Shown here one piece after another: positions 9,220-18,294 of a stretch of 64,000 bases of DNA. The DNA is from Sediminibacterium sp. C3 (GTDB lineage: Bacteria; Bacteroidota; Bacteroidia; Chitinophagales; Chitinophagaceae). Positions within the stretch are counted from its first letter, which is position 1. Each line of letters opens with the position of its first letter. The translations under genes and the position numbers were made by a program. The notes under the pieces were generated by a model. The model did not search any database. It had not been told where the DNA came from and saw nothing but the letters and a program-made list of their open reading frames with translations. Where the stretch lies: NCBI RefSeq assembly GCF_000508085.1, contig NZ_KI669560.1, forward strand, positions 836,219-900,218. The letters run 5' to 3'.

Positions 9220-9921
9220 TTAAACGGTATAGGCTGCAGTTACGATACTGAGTTTTGTTCCGGCAACACTTAAAATGGCATTTCCGCAGGCTTCCAGGCT
9301 GGCACCTGTAGTAATTACATCATCAATTAACAAAATATGTTTGTTTTTAATAAATGCAGGGTCTACAGGCCAGAAAGCATTTTCCATATTTTTCCAGCGG
9401 CTGATACGGTTACCCTGGGTCTGGGTTTGGGTATACACTAGTCGTGATACTGCCTTTGTACAAATTGGTTTAGGCCATACTTCTTTAATTCCCTCACAAA
9501 TCAGGGCTGCCTGGTTATATCCCCGTTGAAATTCTTTTTTGGGATGGAGCGGAAGGGGCATCAGTAAGTCAACCCCATTAAAACGATTCGTAGCTTTTAA
9601 CTGACGGCCCAGACATCTGCCTAAAAATCTTCCTGCTTCTTTGTTCTGATGATATTTTAACTGAGCAATCAGGTGCTGGACCAGCCCAGACTTATAGAAA
9701 TAAAAGCCGGCTCCGGCTGCAATAACCGGCAGTCTACCCTCAAAAATTTTGTCGATTGGATTCCCTGATTTATCTAAAAAATGGGTTTCTGGCAACACCT
9801 GCATACAAGATGCACAAATGAATTGATTGTCTTTTAAATAATCTGCTCCGCATCCGCAACAGATATGAGGAAAAAACAATTGTTGAAATGCGCTGATATA
9901 ATATTGAATGGGCATTGACAT
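9220..9921 (-). CDS. ComF family phosphoribosyltransferase-like protein
   Basis: A 233-residue ComF-type protein. The N-terminus carries a CxxC...CxxC zinc-binding knot (CCGCGADY, then CASC). The C-terminal part is a type I phosphoribosyltransferase domain with the PRPP-binding signature ILLIDDVITTGAS. ComF proteins support DNA uptake in naturally competent bacteria; the enzymatic substrate is unknown. A second ATG two codons downstream is an equally good start. A comEC homologue is also present in this window (28.9-30.9 kb). Confidence 0.85.
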   Translation of the reverse strand: MSMPIQYYISAFQQLFFPHICCGCGADYLKDNQFICASCMQVLPETHFLDKSGNPIDKIFEGRLPVIAAGAGFYFYKSGLVQHLIAQLKYHQNKEAGRFLGRCLGRQLKATNRFNGVDLLMPLPLHPKKEFQRGYNQAALICEGIKEVWPKPICTKAVSRLVYTQTQTQGNRISRWKNMENAFWPVDPAFIKNKHILLIDDVITTGASLEACGNAILSVAGTKLSIVTAAYTV

Positions 9922-9996
9922 GATGTCAATTTCTGCATTGCATAAAATATACAGGTGCGTAATTATCGTTTAAGAAAAAGTTTTTAAACGGTATGT

Positions 9997-11370
9997 TTAA
10001 AATAGTTGTTGATACACTTCATCCACTCTACTCAGTGCAATAATCTGAATCTGGAAAGCTTTTGCATCAAAACTTTTTTTATTGAATTTGGAGACAATTA
10101 TTTTTTCAAAACCCAGTTTTTGAGCTTCTGCAATTCTTTGTTCAATTCTATTCACTGCTCTGATTTCACCATTCAATCCAACTTCACCGGCAAAGCAAAT
10201 ATTTTTTGGCAACGGGTTATCTTCATAAGAGGAAAGCAAAGCACAAATAACGGCAAGGTCAATGGATGGATCTTCAATTTTTATACCCCCTGCAATGTTT
10301 ACAAAAACATCTTTAAGCCCAAATTGAAATCCACCTCGCTTCTCTAGTACAGCCAATAAAAGTTGTAATCTTCTCAAGTCAAAACCCGTAACCGTTCTTT
10401 GTGGTGTTCCATAAACACTGGGTGTAACCAATGCCTGTACTTCAATTAATAACGGTCGCATTCCCTCCAGGGCAGCGGCGATTCCACTCCCACTTAAAAC
10501 TTCTTCTCTTTGTGCAATTAATATTTCGGAGGGATTAGTTACGACGCGCATTCCGGTTCCGCTCATTTCGTAGATACCCAGCTCAGATGTAGACCCAAAG
10601 CGGTTTTTAAGCGTTCTGAGTATTCTGTAAGCATAGTGTCTGTCTCCTTCAAATTGTAACACTGTATCCACCATATGTTCCAAAATTTTTGGTCCAGCAA
10701 TGGATCCATCTTTGGTAATATGTCCAATAAGGAAAACAGGCGTGTTGGTTTCTTTAGCAAAGCGCTGAAAAGCAGCAGCGCATTCTCTTATTTGTGAAAC
10801 AGTTCCTGCAGCTGAATCTATTAAATTGGATTGCAAGGTTTGAATTGAATCAACAATAACCAGCTCAGGTCGTAGCTTTTTTATTTCTTTAAAAATGATA
10901 TTAGTATCTGTTTCTGTTAACAGATAAAAATTTTCGTTACTGATGTTCAGGCGATCAGAACGCATTTTTATTTGCTGTTCACTTTCTTCCCCACTTATAT
11001 ATAGTACGCGTATATTTTTTAGTTGTAATCCGTTTTGTAAAAACAAAGTGCTTTTACCAATTCCCGGTTCCCCTGCAACCAGTACCAGACTACCGGCAAC
11101 AATCCCCCCACCTAAGACCCGATTTAATTCTGCGTCTGTAGTTACCAATCTTTTTTCTTCTTTGTAAGTAATTTCATTTAGTGCTACAGACTTGCTTGTT
11201 CTTTTTTTATCTGAGTAATCTTCCCAGGTAGTTTTATCTTTTGCATCTCCACTTTGAATAACTTCTTCTGAAAATGTATTCCATTGATTACAAGAAGGAC
11301 ATTTTCCAATCCATTTTGTACTCTCGTATCCACAGTTGCTGCAAAAAAATGCGGTCTTAATCTTACTCAT
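9997..11370 (-). CDS. radA: DNA repair protein RadA (Sms)
   Basis: A 457-residue RadA helicase-like protein that promotes branch migration during recombination. Domains in order: an N-terminal zinc finger (Cys10, Cys13, Cys24, Cys27), a RecA-like ATPase with Walker A GEPGIGKST at about 100-108, the RadA-specific KNRFG motif within LKNRFGSTSE, and a C-terminal Lon-protease-like domain (GGIKIEDPSIDLAV...). Length is normal. A possible -7 element and a terminator-like hairpin lie in its upstream region. Confidence 0.95.
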   Translation of the reverse strand: MSKIKTAFFCSNCGYESTKWIGKCPSCNQWNTFSEEVIQSGDAKDKTTWEDYSDKKRTSKSVALNEITYKEEKRLVTTDAELNRVLGGGIVAGSLVLVAGEPGIGKSTLFLQNGLQLKNIRVLYISGEESEQQIKMRSDRLNISNENFYLLTETDTNIIFKEIKKLRPELVIVDSIQTLQSNLIDSAAGTVSQIRECAAAFQRFAKETNTPVFLIGHITKDGSIAGPKILEHMVDTVLQFEGDRHYAYRILRTLKNRFGSTSELGIYEMSGTGMRVVTNPSEILIAQREEVLSGSGIAAALEGMRPLLIEVQALVTPSVYGTPQRTVTGFDLRRLQLLLAVLEKRGGFQFGLKDVFVNIAGGIKIEDPSIDLAVICALLSSYEDNPLPKNICFAGEVGLNGEIRAVNRIEQRIAEAQKLGFEKIIVSKFNKKSFDAKAFQIQIIALSRVDEVYQQLF

Positions 11371-11414
11371 AACAGGTTTAAATAAGGGAATTTAAAGGGA
11401 GAACCATACAACGC

Positions 11415-11444
11415 AAAAGGGCCAACAAAACTGTTGACCCCTTT
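11415..11444 (-). terminator. Terminator-like hairpin in the radA upstream region
   Basis: On the minus strand GGGTCAAC pairs with GTTGGCCC (8 bp, one G-T wobble) around the loop AGTTTT, with AAAG before and TTTT after. It has the form of an intrinsic terminator but lies upstream of radA rather than after a gene, so it may be an attenuator in the radA leader or the relic of a lost upstream gene. Confidence 0.35.
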
Positions 11445-11726
11445 ACTTACTAACCCATTAAATTCTACCACTAAATTACCAAAATAGGGCAAACTGCAAA
11501 ATTAATTTTTGATGATGAAGGAGGTTTTCTCTCTTTTCAATTTTTTAAATAATTGATATACAATTTAAAATACATAAAATTATTTATATATTTTAAATAA
11601 AACTATATATAAGACTTTTGCTCGTAAGTTTTTAGAATTTAACCAAATCCGGCGTATTCGCATTTAAATAACCTGGTTTTAACCATTCATCCTTTTAACA
11701 AACCTTAAAAAACCTTTAACAAATCG

Positions 11727-11754
11727 TTTGCAAATGATTTTTTTGTTAACTTGG
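11727..11754 (+). promoter_or_regulatory. Putative Bacteroidota promoter for susC
   Basis: TTTG (11727-11730) followed after 16 bp by TAACTTGG (11747-11754), a near match to the TTTG/TAnnTTTG promoter of the Bacteroidota primary sigma factor. It is 43 bp before the susC ATG. The spacer is slightly short and one -7 base differs, so support is modest. Confidence 0.35.
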
Positions 11755-11797
11755 TGGCTAACTGGTGAACTCACCGGTGTAGAACCAAAAAATAAAT

Positions 11798-14700
11798 ATG
11801 AGAAAAAAACTGCTAGTAGGGCTTTTTGCTCTCTTCTGTGTTGTGGTAGCTCATGCTCAAACAACCGTGTCAGGTAAAGTTACTGACGCCGCTAACGGGG
11901 CTCCGCTGGGTGGTGTTACAGTAAAAGCAAAAGGTACCGCTGTAACCGCCTTAACAGGCGCGGATGGTGCGTACAGTATTAAAGTAACTTCCAGCGTAAA
12001 AACCCTGGTGTTTTCTTATGTAGGATATTCTGAAGTGGAAGCTCCTGTAAGAGGTACCAATGTGGATGTTGCCTTAAATTCTTCTGTTTCTAATTTGAGT
12101 GAAGTAATCGTTACCGGTTTCGGTGGTGCTCAAATTAAAAGAGAAGTAACAGGTAATATTGCCCGCGTAAAAGGAAAAGATATTGAATACATGCCCACAC
12201 CCAGTGTGGATGCGGCTTTACAAGGTAAGGCAGCAGGTGTATTTGTAAACAGCCAGTCTGGTAAATTGGGACAGGCGGTTACCGTTCGTGTTAGAGGAAA
12301 CTCTTCCATTAGTGCGAGCAGCCAGCCTTTGTATGTATTGGATGGAATTCCAATGACTTCCAATAGCCAAAGTTCTTATGGTGGTGCAACCAACCCATTG
12401 GTGGATCTTAACCCCAACGATATTGAATCTATTGAGGTATTGAAAGATGCTTCTGCAGGTGCCATTTTTGGTTCCCGTGCGGCAAACGGAGTTGTCTTAA
12501 TTACAACCAAGAGAGGTCGTGCAGGTAAAACACAGGTTACTTTCAACTATCAGACTGGTGCTGCTGAAGCAACCAAGCGTTTGAAAATGTTGAATTCTGA
12601 AGAATATGCTACACTTATTTTAGAAGGTGCTAAATATCGTGATGATCTGGATGGTACTCCATTGAATGATCCGGATAGCTGGACTACCTATGTTAAAGAT
12701 GGTGTAATGGATTATTACAGTTATGGCAACTGGTCAAAAGATCCAAAGAAATCTTATGACTGGCAGGATGCTGTTTTCCAGAAAGCTCCTTACAGACAAG
12801 CTGATTTACAAATCAGAGGTGGTACAGATAAAACCAAGTTTTTCTCTTCTTTCCAGCATTTAGAGCAAACTGGTACCATGATTGGTAACGAATTAAAGAG
12901 AACTACCGGTCGTTTAAGCATTGACCAGAAAGTTAACGATTGGATGGATATGGGGGTTTCTTTAAGCCTTTCCAGAACCTATAACAGACGTTTACCTGAT
13001 GATAACGCCTTCTCCAATCCTTTACAGGCAATCGCATTAATGCCAATGACTCCATTCACCGATCCGAATACTGGTTTACCTGCTGGTGCACCTCCCGGAG
13101 ACGTGAATATTCCTTTGTATTATAACCCGGTATTGTCTGTGAACTATGCTAAATATACTCAAGACGTTTACAGAACTTTTGGTAATGCTTATATTAAAGC
13201 TTATTTGGCTAAAGGTTTAACCTTCCAGACTGAATTTGGTATGGACTACTTAAGTCAGAACGAAGAAGGTTATTTCCAAACGCAAACTGTTAGAAACCAA
13301 ACCAGAGCGTCCAGAGGTTTGGGTACCAACAGAGGTGCATTTGTAACCAACTACAATACACAGTCTTACTTTAATTACAGCACTGTTGTAAATAAGCATA
13401 ATATCAGTGCAACATTGGGTACTCAGTATCAGCAGTCTCAGGCGAAATACAACTTTACAGAAGGTACTGCATTCCCTTCCGATTCTTATCAGAAGATTGC
13501 CAGTGCGGCAACTATCTCAAGTGGTAGTTCTTCTCAGACTGATTTCCGCTTCCTTTCTTATTTCTTAAGAACCAATTACACTTTTGACGAGAAGTATATT
13601 GTGGCAGCGAGTGCTCGTATTGACCAGTCTTCCAGATTCGGTAAGAATTCCAGATCCGGTTTCTTCCCTGCAATTTCTGCGGGCTGGATCATGAGTAACG
13701 AAAAGTTCCTACAGGATAATAAGTTCATCAGCTTCCTGAAAATGCGTGCAAGCTACGGTATCGTAGGTAACGCTGAAATCGGAAACTTCCCTCAGTTAGG
13801 TTTGTTCTCCGGAGATGCGGGTTATGCAGGTGCTGCAGGTCAGCGTCCTTCTCAGTTGAGAAACGACAACCTGAAGTGGGAAACTACCAAGCAATTTGAT
13901 ATCGGTTTCGACTTCGGTTTCTTGAACAACCGTATCACTGGTGAAATTGACTACTATGTAAAAAATACGGAAGGTTTATTATTGAACGTAAATATTCCTG
14001 CAACTACTGGTTTCAACAGCCAGGTTAGAAACGTGGGTAAATTGCAGAACAAAGGTTTTGAATTTGTATTGAATACACAGAACCTTGTTGGTGCATTTAA
14101 ATGGAATACCAGCTTTAATATTGCTCGTAACATAGGTAAGGTAACCGATATCGCTGGTCAAATTATTGAAGGCGGTATCAGCAGCATGAACCGTGTTCAG
14201 GAAGGATATGCAGTGGGTGTATTCTACACTCCTCAATATGCGGGTGTTGATCCTGCAAACGGTAATGCTTTATTCTACTTGAATACTAAAAATCCTGATG
14301 GATCTCTTAATAAGGGTACTACCAGCAACTACAACTTAGCACAAAGAATTGTTGCAGGTGATCCAAACCCGGATTATATCTTAGGTATCACTAACAGTTT
14401 CTCTTACAAAGGATTCGATGCATCTATTTTCTTTAACGGTGTATTGGGTAATGAGAACAATATCTATGGTATGGGTAGATACTCTTCTGCTAGTATGTTA
14501 TACGAAGACAACAATACTGCAGATCAGCTAAGAAGATGGCAGAAGCCTGGTGATATCACTGATATTCCTCAGGTGCGTTTGTACAGAGTGAACGGATCTC
14601 AGGCAAGTAGCCGTTACATTGTAGATGGTTCTTATATCCGTTTGAGAACAGTTTCTTTGGGTTATACTTTCAATGCAAAGCAATTGTCTAAATTCAAGAT

Positions 14701-14875
14701 CGAGCGTTTAAGAGTGTATGTATCAGCACAGAACTTGTTAACCTTTACCAACTATACTTACTGGGATCCAGAAGTTAATGCGGACTCTTTCGATTCAAAT
14801 ATTGCTAAAGGAAACGATTTCTATACATCACCACAGCCAAGAACTATTTTGTTTGGTGTGAACGTAGGTTTTTAA
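11798..14875 (+). CDS. SusC/RagA family TonB-linked outer-membrane transporter
   Basis: A 1025-residue outer-membrane protein with a cleavable signal peptide (ending AHAQ at residue 21). Next comes a carboxypeptidase-like regulatory domain (about 22-100, TVSGKVTDAANGAPLGGVTV), a TonB-box-like stretch and plug (LSEVIVTGFGG, then IRGNSSISASSQPLYVLDGI-like plug residues), and a 22-strand barrel ending in an aromatic Phe (NVGF). It should import a bulky nutrient together with the SusD partner 19 bp downstream. No glycoside hydrolase, peptidase or sigma/anti-sigma gene flanks the pair, so the substrate cannot be inferred. Confidence 0.93.
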   Translation: MRKKLLVGLFALFCVVVAHAQTTVSGKVTDAANGAPLGGVTVKAKGTAVTALTGADGAYSIKVTSSVKTLVFSYVGYSEVEAPVRGTNVDVALNSSVSNLSEVIVTGFGGAQIKREVTGNIARVKGKDIEYMPTPSVDAALQGKAAGVFVNSQSGKLGQAVTVRVRGNSSISASSQPLYVLDGIPMTSNSQSSYGGATNPLVDLNPNDIESIEVLKDASAGAIFGSRAANGVVLITTKRGRAGKTQVTFNYQTGAAEATKRLKMLNSEEYATLILEGAKYRDDLDGTPLNDPDSWTTYVKDGVMDYYSYGNWSKDPKKSYDWQDAVFQKAPYRQADLQIRGGTDKTKFFSSFQHLEQTGTMIGNELKRTTGRLSIDQKVNDWMDMGVSLSLSRTYNRRLPDDNAFSNPLQAIALMPMTPFTDPNTGLPAGAPPGDVNIPLYYNPVLSVNYAKYTQDVYRTFGNAYIKAYLAKGLTFQTEFGMDYLSQNEEGYFQTQTVRNQTRASRGLGTNRGAFVTNYNTQSYFNYSTVVNKHNISATLGTQYQQSQAKYNFTEGTAFPSDSYQKIASAATISSGSSSQTDFRFLSYFLRTNYTFDEKYIVAASARIDQSSRFGKNSRSGFFPAISAGWIMSNEKFLQDNKFISFLKMRASYGIVGNAEIGNFPQLGLFSGDAGYAGAAGQRPSQLRNDNLKWETTKQFDIGFDFGFLNNRITGEIDYYVKNTEGLLLNVNIPATTGFNSQVRNVGKLQNKGFEFVLNTQNLVGAFKWNTSFNIARNIGKVTDIAGQIIEGGISSMNRVQEGYAVGVFYTPQYAGVDPANGNALFYLNTKNPDGSLNKGTTSNYNLAQRIVAGDPNPDYILGITNSFSYKGFDASIFFNGVLGNENNIYGMGRYSSASMLYEDNNTADQLRRWQKPGDITDIPQVRLYRVNGSQASSRYIVDGSYIRLRTVSLGYTFNAKQLSKFKIERLRVYVSAQNLLTFTNYTYWDPEVNADSFDSNIAKGNDFYTSPQPRTILFGVNVGF

Positions 14876-14894
14876 TTAATTAATAATAACTATT

Positions 14895-16286
14895 ATGAAA
14901 ATATTAATCAACAACATGAGTAATTACTTTAAAGCAGCTTTGCTTTTAGGTACCATTACACTGGTAGGTTGCGAAAAAAGATTGGACATTGCACCAACAG
15001 CTAGTATAGCAGATAACCTTGCATTAAATACCGAAGGAGATGTTTTGGTAACCTTGGTAGGTGCATATGACGGAGCACAAAGTGCTGCAGCTTACGGCGG
15101 TGATATCATGGTTTTAAATGATGTAATCGGCAACTCAACCAATATTAACTTTACCGGTACATTTGCTGGTCTATCTGATGCATATCAGACCCAAATGGTA
15201 TCTGATAACAACTTTGCTCGTGATACATGGGCAGCTTGTTATAACACCATTAACCGTTGTAATAACGTGTTGACAGCTGTTGCTAAAGTAACATCTTCAA
15301 CTGCCAAGAAAAATTCGGTAGAAGGGGAAGCTTTGATGTTAAGAGCATCTATGTACTTTGAATTGGTAAGACTGTTTGCGAAGTTTGTCGGTGACGGAGA
15401 TTACGCAACTAACCCTGGTGTGCCTTTGGTTTTAACTCCAACTGGTAACGTAACGGATGCAAACTATCCTGCTAGAGCTACCGTAAAAGCGGTGTATGAT
15501 CAGGTTATAGCAGACTTAACCAAGGCTGAAACCTTGTTGCCTAGTTCAAACGGAAACTACGTGAGCAAATGGGCAGCTGCTGCTCAATTGAGCCGTGTTT
15601 ACCTAATGGTTAAAGATTATGCCAATGCAAGAGATGCTGCCAACCGTGTTATTACCGGTAGTGGCAAGTCTTTAGCGGCTAATTTTGGAAGCAACTGGTT
15701 TACTTTCATTAACAATGCTGGAGCTACTCCCGGAGAATACCTATTCTCTTTAAAAGTAACTGCTCAGGATGGTACCAATTCTCAAAATACCTATTTCGGT
15801 AGAGCTATCGGAAGTATTCCTGGTACTGCTGGAAGAAGCGATTGTAAAATCAGATTAAACCATATCAACGAGTATGAGAATGGTGATTTCAGAAAAGGAT
15901 ACTTTACTTTAAGTGGTGGTAACTATTATACCAATAAGCATTTGGATCGTTTTGGTGATGTTGCCATTATCCGTTTAGCTGAAATGTTCCTGACTCGTGC
16001 AGAGTGTAATCAGCGTCTGAATACTACCGTAGGTGCGACTCCTTTAGCTGATATCAATAGAATCAGAGCTAGAGTAGGTTTAGGTTCATTAGCCAGTGTT
16101 ACATTGGCTGATATTACCAAGGAGCGTTCTTTAGAATTGGCTTTTGAAGGTCATTACTTAATTGAAGCTAAGCGTTTACAAACTGCGGTTGGTACTTTGG
16201 CTTGGAATGATCCTAAGTTGGTTTTACCAATTCCAAGAAGAGAAACCGACGTAAACAAGAATCTTGTTCAGAACGCAGGATACTAA
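14895..16286 (+). CDS. SusD/RagB family nutrient-binding outer-membrane lipoprotein
   Basis: A 463-residue lipoprotein with lipobox LVGC (Cys at about residue 26), followed by the TPR-rich SusD fold. Typical landmarks are the ARASMYFELVRLFAKF-like segment and the C-terminal KERSLELAFEGHYLIEAKRL and PIPRRETDVNKNLVQNAGY motifs. It caps the SusC channel and binds the substrate at the cell surface. A second ATG seven codons in (MSNYFK) is also a possible start. A strong terminator follows at about 16.33 kb. Confidence 0.93.
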   Translation: MKILINNMSNYFKAALLLGTITLVGCEKRLDIAPTASIADNLALNTEGDVLVTLVGAYDGAQSAAAYGGDIMVLNDVIGNSTNINFTGTFAGLSDAYQTQMVSDNNFARDTWAACYNTINRCNNVLTAVAKVTSSTAKKNSVEGEALMLRASMYFELVRLFAKFVGDGDYATNPGVPLVLTPTGNVTDANYPARATVKAVYDQVIADLTKAETLLPSSNGNYVSKWAAAAQLSRVYLMVKDYANARDAANRVITGSGKSLAANFGSNWFTFINNAGATPGEYLFSLKVTAQDGTNSQNTYFGRAIGSIPGTAGRSDCKIRLNHINEYENGDFRKGYFTLSGGNYYTNKHLDRFGDVAIIRLAEMFLTRAECNQRLNTTVGATPLADINRIRARVGLGSLASVTLADITKERSLELAFEGHYLIEAKRLQTAVGTLAWNDPKLVLPIPRRETDVNKNLVQNAGY

Positions 16287-16311
16287 TATTGAAATTGTTT
16301 GCTTGCATAAT

Positions 16312-16345
16312 AAACCCCGGTTCAGTTTACTGACCGGGGTTTTGT
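16312..16345 (+). terminator. Rho-independent terminator after the susCD pair
   Basis: AAACCCCGGT and ACCGGGGTTT form a near-perfect stem with inner CAG/CTG pairing, a bulged T and loop TTTA, followed by TTTGTTTT. It lies 26 bp after the susD stop. The A/T symmetry means it could also work for rng on the other strand, though it is downstream of rng by 75 bp. Confidence 0.85.
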
Positions 16346-16419
16346 TTTATAAGATTAGAAGTTTATTCTAAAATGAATCTTTTGCACGGCATTGCATTAT
16401 TAAAATGCTGCTTACTCAA

Positions 16420-17976
16420 TTAAAGTTTTATTTCTTCTTCGTGCTCGTTAAAGAAACGGAATTCAACAATATGGTAATTGTTGTTGGCCTTTATCTTAAT
16501 TTTTGTTTTAAACTTCTTATTCCATTTTCTGATGATGGAACTGAAGAAAAGTCCTTTTGTTAAGTGCGAATACACAATTGGATTTACAACAAGTGTAAGG
16601 TTGTTATGCGCATGAGAAGTTAAATAAGACAAGCGTTTTTCAATTTCATCTTCCAGTAGAAGGCTAGAGGTTATTTTGCCGGAACCCTTACAAACAGGGC
16701 AGTTTTCAGATGTATTGATATTTACTTCCGGACGCATACGCTGACGCGTAATCTGCATCAAACCGAATTTTGATATGGGAAGAACAGAATGTTTGGCACG
16801 GTCTGTTTTCATGAATTCTTCCATTGCCTCCTGTAATTTTTTCTTATTGTCAGGAAGTTTCATGTCAATAAAATCAACTACAATAATACCGCCAATATCT
16901 CTTAATCTTAATTGTCTGGCAATTTCTTCTGCAGCCTCCATATTGGTTTGAAGGGCATTCTCTTCCTGATTATTGCTTACACTCTTATATCCGCTGTTCA
17001 CGTCTATTACGTGAAGTGCTTCTGTATGTTCAATAATTAAATAGGCACCACTGGGCAGATTAACAGTTTTGCCAAAAGAACTTTTTACCTGTTTAGTAAT
17101 GCCGTAATGGTCAAAAATAGGAAGGCCATTCCCTTGGTACAAACTAACAATATACTGTTTATCCGGAGCAATACGCTGAATATAAGACTGTGTGTCAGCA
17201 AAAATGGTTTGATCATTTACGACCACTTTATTGAAATCGGCATTTAAAAGGTCGCGCAGAATACTGGTGGTTTTCGTTTCCTCACTTAAGATTCTCACAG
17301 GAGCAACGGCTCCTTTCAGTTTTTTCTGAATACTATTCCAATTCTCAATGATGCCTAAAAGGTCCTGATGCAGTTCTGCGGTACTTTTCCCTTCCGCAGC
17401 AGTTCTCACTATTATCCCGAAATTTTTAGGTCTTATGGCTTCCACTATTTTATGTAGACGCTTGCGTTCTTCTCCGGAATGAATTTTTTTAGAAACCGCA
17501 ACGATTTCATTGAAAGGAGTTACTACTACAAATCTCCCAGGAAGGGAAATCTCACAACTTAATCTGGGTCCTTTTGCAGCGATAGGTTCTTTCAGAATTT
17601 GCACCAATACATTGGGTTTCCCATTTAGTACTTCGTTGATTTTTCCTGTCTTTATTATTTCAGGCTCTGTCTGAAATTTGGAGAAATCAAAACCATTTGG
17701 CTCTTTGTCATGAATCGCCATTTGGGTATACTTGATGATAGATCTGGCGTATGGGCTTAAATCGGTATAATGAAGAAATGCGTCTTTTTCGTATCCAACA
17801 TCTATAAAGGCAGCATTTAATCCAGGGATTAGTTTTTTAACCTTACCCAGGTAAAGATCTCCCACAGCAAAGTTCATATCCGCACTTTCGCTATGAAGCT
17901 CCACCAGCTTTTTATCTTCCAATAAAGCTATTTCCACGCCGGTTGGACCAGCGTTTATAATTAATTCTTTGTTCAC
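16420..17976 (-). CDS. rng: Ribonuclease G/E family endoribonuclease
   Basis: A 518-residue RNase G-like enzyme for rRNA maturation and mRNA turnover. The N-terminus (GDLYLGKVKKLIPGLNAAFIDVG) is the S1 domain. The catalytic RNase H-like part contains HVIDVNSGYKS and IVVDFIDMK, which supply the metal-binding Asp residues, and CPVCKGSG is the Zn-link at the tetramer interface. There is no long C-terminal scaffold, so it is RNase G rather than RNase E in layout. Start is GTG (17976). It lies downstream of the mS38-like gene, beyond a terminator. Confidence 0.93.
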   Translation of the reverse strand: MNKELIINAGPTGVEIALLEDKKLVELHSESADMNFAVGDLYLGKVKKLIPGLNAAFIDVGYEKDAFLHYTDLSPYARSIIKYTQMAIHDKEPNGFDFSKFQTEPEIIKTGKINEVLNGKPNVLVQILKEPIAAKGPRLSCEISLPGRFVVVTPFNEIVAVSKKIHSGEERKRLHKIVEAIRPKNFGIIVRTAAEGKSTAELHQDLLGIIENWNSIQKKLKGAVAPVRILSEETKTTSILRDLLNADFNKVVVNDQTIFADTQSYIQRIAPDKQYIVSLYQGNGLPIFDHYGITKQVKSSFGKTVNLPSGAYLIIEHTEALHVIDVNSGYKSVSNNQEENALQTNMEAAEEIARQLRLRDIGGIIVVDFIDMKLPDNKKKLQEAMEEFMKTDRAKHSVLPISKFGLMQITRQRMRPEVNINTSENCPVCKGSGKITSSLLLEDEIEKRLSYLTSHAHNNLTLVVNPIVYSHLTKGLFFSSIIRKWNKKFKTKIKIKANNNYHIVEFRFFNEHEEEIKL

Positions 17977-18116
17977 AGATTTGCAACTTTAAAATACAAA
18001 GACAGGAACCTAATTGCAGGACCTGACATCTACTTAAACTATTTATTGCTGCTGAATAAGGAGGAGGAGTAAAGTTGCAGAAATTCTGGAGGCAACAGCA
18101 AACAGTAGATAAGTAT

Positions 18117-18149
18117 CAAAAGCATTGCACGGTAGTGCAATGCTTTTTA
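18117..18149 (-). terminator. Bidirectional terminator-like hairpin downstream of the mS38-like gene
   Basis: AGCATTGCA (18121-18129) pairs perfectly with TGCAATGCT (18136-18144) around a 6-nt loop, with A-run and T-run flanks on both sides. It is 28 bp after the stop of the small basic protein on the minus strand and precedes rng, so it probably separates the two transcripts or attenuates read-through. Confidence 0.75.
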
Positions 18150-18171
18150 ATATTTTCAAGAGAAGAACTAA

Positions 18172-18264
18172 CTATTTCTTCTTCTTATGACGATTCTTTC
18201 TTAGACGTTTTTTTCTTTTGTGCGTCGCAATTTTATGACGCTTTCTTTTCTTACCACAAGGCAT
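18172..18264 (-). CDS. Tiny basic AURKAIP1/COX24-domain (mS38-like) ribosomal protein
   Basis: A 30-residue protein, starting MPCGKKRKRHKIATHKR and ending in KKKK, with more than half Lys/Arg and a few His. It was read directly from the minus strand and is shorter than most gene-calling limits. The K-R-x-K-H-K-x-x-T-H-K-R-x-K-R pattern matches the AURKAIP1/COX24 family, whose mitochondrial member mS38 is a small-subunit ribosomal protein; Bacteroidota genomes commonly carry such a gene. A clean ATG, a stop and a following terminator support it. It lies between rng and the TPR gene on the same strand. Confidence 0.85.
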   Translation of the reverse strand: MPCGKKRKRHKIATHKRKKRLRKNRHKKKK

Positions 18265-18294
18265 ACAAAGAGATTTAAATAGTTAAACAATAAA

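Larger units (their letters stand above)
11371..11797. other. AT-rich intergenic region between radA and susC
   Basis: This 427-bp divergent intergenic stretch has no convincing gene. On the minus strand TAATTTTG (11497-11504) fits a Bacteroidota -7 element for radA, about 120 bp before its start, followed by a hairpin at 11415-11444. On the plus strand there is a long A/T-rich tract (11540-11650) and then the putative susC promoter. A small inverted repeat, CTGGTGA-AC-TCACCGG, at about 11762-11777 would form a hairpin just ahead of the susC start. Confidence 0.5.

Noticed and set aside
11511..11555. Leader peptide upstream of susC (14 codons starting ATGATGAAG)
   Set aside because: Very short, A/T rich, with no regulatory pattern or conservation evidence; chance frame.
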